Positions 59,601 to 64,000 of a DNA stretch of 64,000 nucleotides are shown piece by piece (position 1 is the stretch's first letter; every line of letters begins with the position of its first letter). Source of the stretch: Cardiocondyla obscurior (Eukaryota > Arthropoda > Insecta > Hymenoptera > Formicidae); assembly GCF_019399895.1 (NCBI RefSeq), contig NC_091867.1, forward strand, positions 3,348,001 to 3,412,000, written 5' to 3'. The position numbers were made by a program, and so were the translations under genes. Under the pieces are notes generated by a model that was not told the origin of the DNA, searched no databases, and worked only from the letters and a program-made list of their open reading frames with translations.

Positions 59601-62199
59601 TGCCCGTCTCTCTCGCGCGAGGCGAAGGATCTTCTTGCGCCCGGGTCTCGATCCTTTCTCTTCGTCCTGCCTGCGCCGGTCTCCCAGTTCAGCACGCGAG
59701 ACGGGCCGCCGGTAATTCACACCGAAACGGTCATCAGTTCGGGTACCCTCCACTCGCGCCACTTCACCCGTACCCTCGTTGTAAAATAAGCGTGCCAGCA
59801 ATTACATAAAAATTACACCGGCGGAAACGCAACGCGTCTTCCACATAGGTCGAGTTTTACTAGAAATAAATTGTAGCTTCCCGCGCTACCGAAATATTCT
59901 CGTAAAAAAAAAAAAATGTTTTTCGGAGTCGGTTCTCTTTTCCCGAACTCCGTTGCCGACATTTCGCGATAAGCGACCTTCGAGACGCGGAAAATTCCTC
60001 GCGGAGAGTTCGCCATTCGTTTTTAAAGATCGACCGCGATCTAGCCTGAATCCGGCTTCGCCTTTTACGTTGCATTACAACGCTCGCACACTCGCGCGGC
60101 CGCGTTTTGCGTGAACGTGCAAAAGCCGCACACAGTAGCGCGGGGAATGAAGAACCTCAGGCTGTTGCAGCGGCCAACGGTACTCTGCGGAATGAAATTA
60201 TACGTTTTGCGCCCCGTGTTGATTACATAATCAATGTCTCGCCGGCGATCTATCGCCGACGAACAACTCTGATTGCTCATTGTCAGCCATCCTTGCAGCC
60301 GCTTATTAAAAACGAACGGGAGAAGGCAGGTATTGAGGTCAATGTGCGAAGGAAGGAAAACTAAGCTGTGCAATAAAATTCATGGACTGCATATACAAGA
60401 GATCGCTAAAAACCCAAGGGTTCTAAAATAAATTTATAGCGAGACAATTAAAAAAAGAGAGAAAGAGAAAGAAAGAAAGATCTAATCTCTCTTTGCCTTC
60501 TCACGTGGCATCATAAATGCAGCGAATTTATCGTGATCACCAAGCGGTTATACATATATTCATGATCGTACCGACATTCCGCCTCGAGCTCCCGGTTAGT
60601 ATGGAGCAATCGATAAGGCACAGCATCCGGCGTGGAAAAAGTACGTGCCTCGCGTGCTTGGTTGCGTGAGTTAATAAGCGATGTGAATGACTTAAAGGTA
60701 TTTAACCGCGTTAAATAATGTTCGCGAGTGCGCTAGAAACTCAGTTTACCTGTCGGTTGCTTCGAAATACATAATTTCCTTTATATTTTGCACGGTCGGG
60801 TAACGAGGATCACTTGGAGGCATTGCGTATTTAAAAAAAAAAAATGTGTTTTAATTCAAATTGAATAACGAAAGACACAAAAACCGTGAAAAATTTCTAA
60901 TTACTTTGCTTATCGAGTTAATTGAATTAATTAGACGACTAGGCGCGTTAATTAGAGCGTGAATTTGCACGTATCAGAAAGCACATGGAAAGTGCATCGA
61001 AAGTACGCGTATCAATGCGATCGTGTCGTCTGTCATGCGTAACTTTCTGCAGTGATATCGAAAATATATTATTTAATTTTGACGAGGTAGATACGCTAGG
61101 CAACAATAAAATAACAATTTACCGCGCGTTTACGCAATAAGAAATACGCGTAATAGATGTAATGACATACATATGAAAGAAGAACGTCGAGTTTAATGTA
61201 GCGCCGTGTAGGATGTAGTAGACGAGCTCACTCGGAGGAAAAATAGCCATTATTTTCATATTCCCCTCGTTTTCGCTCGAAAGAACCAGGAAAGGGGTTT
61301 CCGCGTGGCTGTTGTTAGGGAATCCACCGATGCCGTTCAACGCACTTGTGATCGGGCGGTAGGCTTTTGAGGTATAAAAAAAAAAAAAAAAGAAAAAAGA
61401 ACGGCACGTTAAGTACAGCAATCGAGAGAAATACTATGGAAATGCAAGCAGCAAAAGTACAGATAATTATCATCGATCATAATAATAAAAAAAAAAAAAA
61501 TTACATTTTATGGCATAAAATATGTAAAACACGTATTATCTTACGAATTATATATTCAATGTGAATTCAAGAAAAGAATCACTTTGAGGATTTAATAATT
61601 AATTGAGGAAGTTAAGTCGGTAGCGTTGGTAATTAAATTTTAGTTCGTCCCAGATGAGATTTATCAGACGAAGTCAGCATGCAAAACTGCTGGAACAATG
61701 AAAAGCGGACGGACGAATGGAGGAATCAGCGAGAGACGAAGAAGAGGAATAAGGTACAGATGGAATGTAGCGAATGGGGTCGCTGCCGTTGAAGGCAAAC
61801 GACTGTGCCCCTGGCTCCTCTTGGCGAGCTACCTCGCCATGAAAGCACGGAAAACGGTATCCATTCACATTCCGGGAGTGACTAATTCGCGCTATCTCCT
61901 ACGTGACACACGCGTTACGTGCTCGAAGATACGTGTCCCAGCATTAGACAATGCGATCAACGCTGTCATATTCCTCAAACGTAGAAAGTCCATTGAACAA
62001 CTATTTAACTCCGTTTGTCACCCACTCTAAAGATGTACTCGTAAATTTTATTTCACATTACGTATTGCTTATTAAAGGCTTGCTTATTAATATACCGATA
62101 TAAAATATATTTCCAGAGCAATGTTAAGTTTTTGTTAGTAAAAGCTTAGAAGTGAAATTATTTGAACGTGGTTCGCTTGAGTTTGTATAAACATTACAT
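53615..62199. other. 8.6-kb stretch without a supported gene
   Basis: Open frames are short, overlap on opposite strands and lack domains. CpG-rich patches (56640-57150, 58090-58520, 59560-60160) alternate with AT-rich DNA and A/T homopolymers. It separates the candidate minus-strand promoter at 53.6 kb from the 3' end of the Nudel-like gene, so it may hold regulatory DNA for uif. Confidence 0.5.
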
Positions 62200-62205
62200 T
62201 TTATT
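62200..62205 (-). terminator. AATAAA overlapping the stop codon of the Nudel-like gene
   Basis: The minus strand reads AGC TAA TAA AAT, so AATAAA begins inside the stop codon. If used, the 3' UTR would be only about 15-30 bases; a later signal could be used instead. Confidence 0.3.
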
Positions 62206-63976
62206 AGCTGCACTTAACAAAAAGGCGGTAGCAGGCTTCTTCTGGTTTGACCAAAGTTATTAAAGGCTTATCTTCGCGCATGGTTATCCACGTGTCCATA
62301 TTTAATCGCACCATGTAGAAATCGTCCAGAGATGGAACAACAGATTGATTAAAAATTTGATGCTTGGAATCGATAATTCCGTTTGAGTAACCACTCTTGC
62401 GGCACACATTCGCTGCCTCCTCCTCCCGTGACGTTTCTTCCGACGAATAACACAGCGTGTGCCATACACCATAGGTCCGTTGCATCACTTCACTTGCAGT
62501 AGGTCTGCGGGGTAATTTAATAAGTTTGTAATTATGTAAATTCTTATTATTTCGTCATTTAATAGCGCGGCGCGTCATTTGCGATGTACATATAATTATG
62601 GCGCAACTTATTCCAATTAAATTCCTACCTTTTATCCGCGAGATCTCGCACCTTTATGCACTCTGCTTCGTCCTCTCCGTTCGGACAGTCATTGTCGCCA
62701 TCGCACACGAAATCTTGTGAGACACAAGTAACATTTGTGCTCTCTCTGCGTTCAATGTAGATTTACACACAATTAGTAAATGCAAAAAAAATTTTTTTTT
62801 TTTTTATTTGTTATTTGAGAACGATACTTTTTAAAGAGCTTTCGAGATACAACAAAACATTATTGATCTTACGTGTTGCATTTAAAGCTAGTCTCGGTGC
62901 ATTGACACTCTTCTGGAGATTCGTCGGTCTTATCGAAACAATGTCGCACTCCGTCGCACAATCGCTCTGGTTTAGTCAGCTTTAAATATTCCGCGCAGCT
63001 GCATATTACAGGTTCATCCGTTCCATCAGAGCAATCCACTTTACTGTCGCAAAACGCGCTCTTCGGGATACATTCGCCATTTATGCACCGTAATTCCGAC
63101 TTTGCGCATTCTACGAAAGTGCATTAAAACCATAAATTTATGGCACAAGAGATAAGCGATTAAAACTTATCTGATTTAATAATTCTATTAATAATTTCAT
63201 TAAATTTTTAATTTAGATTTAATTCGATATAAATTGCGACTTTAAATTAATAATTTATTAAGTCGTTCGTTAATATTACGTACCGCTGATTTTGTTTTCC
63301 TTTTTCATTTGTTGCACTCGCAGACACATTTCATCCTTCTCGTCCGCACCATCTCGACAATCTGCCACGCCGTCGCATACTTGATTCCATGGGACGCATT
63401 GTCCGATATTGCACCGGACACCGTCGCAGGTGGCCTCAGGTGTTCGTTGTGGAGCTTTCTCTACAGTGCCAAAGTGGAGAAATTAAATTTTCGATTATTT
63501 TGCGTAAAAATATAATGATCGATATAAAACTAATCAAGTGGTTAAAAAAAGCTAAGAAATTAACGGTTACCTAAAGCTTGCGTGAGGTAGGCATATATGT
63601 AATCAATGCTCGTCAGGTTTTGCACGTTTCGGAAGCTGCACAAGCCGTCGTTTTCGTAAAATACAGCCGCGGGATACCATCCCTCTTCGTTTCGACAAAA
63701 CACCAGTCCGTTCCAATTTGAAGAAGTTTCATTATTCTAAAAGCGCGGAAAAAAATCAAAATCCGATGCTCTGCACATTTTGCTGAATTAAAAATACATG
63801 ATTGGTTTAATTTTACAAAGCTACTCACTAGACACTTGACACTTTGAGTTTTGACAAAACAGCGATGGCAATTGTCGCAGTTTTGAAGAACTGGTTTAAG
63901 GAAAATCGACTGCGTCAGGTGTTCCTTGTTTGTACCAATTGCCACGCATAAATCGTCCTTCGTCGGTGGATATATT
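62204..63976 (-). CDS. mosaic LDLa / protease-like / SRCR-like protein, Nudel-like C-terminus (partial)
   Basis: Six exons join in phase: 63976-63829, 63736-63571, 63460-63284, 63110-62873, 62745-62629 and 62504-62204. They encode about 380 residues and a TAA stop (62204-62206); the gene continues past the right edge. The first two exons look like the end of a trypsin-type domain. NWNGLVFC, GWYPAAVF, a Cys and a final helix TSIDYIYAYL match the protease C-terminus, but no GDSGG serine motif is seen, so it is probably inactive. Four LDLa modules follow, with CDGVADCRDGADE, CDSKVDCSDGTDE, CDGVRHCFDKTDE and CDGDNDCPNGEDE. The last exon is SRCR-like (GVWHTLCYS, AANVCRKSGYSNG, CYRLFVKCS). A second, degenerate protease domain near LDLa repeats is known for Drosophila Nudel, an ovarian eggshell protease starting dorsal-ventral patterning. 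Corin- or Tequila-type proteases are alternatives, but they end in an active protease. Confidence 0.75.
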
Positions 63977-64000
63977 CTGCGAAAATTCAACAAAGAGTTA

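Noticed and set aside
1..64000. tRNA, rRNA or transposon genes
   Set aside because: I looked for clover-leaf arms, reverse transcriptase or transposase motifs and terminal repeats and saw none that I could support by eye. A tRNAscan and RepeatMasker run would decide.

Overview
This window is metazoan nuclear DNA, almost certainly from an insect and probably a hymenopteran such as an ant. That lineage call is an inference from long AT-rich stretches mixed with CpG-rich blocks, short GT-AG introns, many A/T homopolymers, and an arthropod gene set. There is no sign of bacterial organisation, CRISPR, IS elements or operons.

Layout: (1) 1-9970, minus strand: the 5' end of an unrecognised gene. 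It has a TATA-like promoter near 9965, a CpG-rich leader exon ending at 9239, and a first coding exon at 6206-6271; the rest lies beyond the left edge or was not found. (2) 12377-15355, minus strand: a complete bZIP transcription factor gene (399 aa) with a TATA box, two leader exons and two upstream ORFs, one overlapping the start codon. It is a candidate Xrp1 / C/EBP-class factor. (3) 18365-19064, plus strand: a four-exon gene for a 139-aa protein with a TPR-like helix pair. (4) 19162-43650, minus strand: the dominant gene, uninflatable (uif). I joined 35 coding exons in phase from a signal-peptide exon at 43646 to the stop at 20517, giving 3,564 aa. (5) 43651-62199: mostly non-coding, with a candidate promoter for a minus-strand transcript, possibly uif, at about 53.54-53.61 kb. 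(6) 62204-63976, minus strand: the 3' end (six exons) of a mosaic protein with a degenerate serine-protease-like tail, four LDLa repeats and an SRCR-like end, most like the C-terminus of Nudel. It continues past the right edge.

The uif protein runs: signal peptide, C-type lectin, LDLa, three CUB, about four sushi, EGF, F5/8C, EGF, sushi cluster, F5/8C, HYR, HYR, sushi, an unnamed module, GCC2/GCC3 repeats, 14 EGF, laminin-G/pentraxin-like fold, HYR, sushi, a second unnamed module, GCC2/GCC3 repeats, two EGF, one transmembrane helix and a roughly 116-residue cytoplasmic tail. The 18 EGF modules and the total length agree with what I recall of Drosophila Uif. uif and the small plus-strand gene converge tail to tail and seem to share a palindromic polyadenylation signal.

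The best second-look items are: the ATF4-like uORF arrangement of the bZIP gene with a TTACGTAA site in its first intron; the duplicated HYR-sushi-unnamed module-GCC2 block in Uif; a plus-strand pair of splice-bounded segments inside a uif intron; and the small conserved-looking 139-aa gene. All exon joins come from reading splice signals and phase by eye. No database search or expression data was available.
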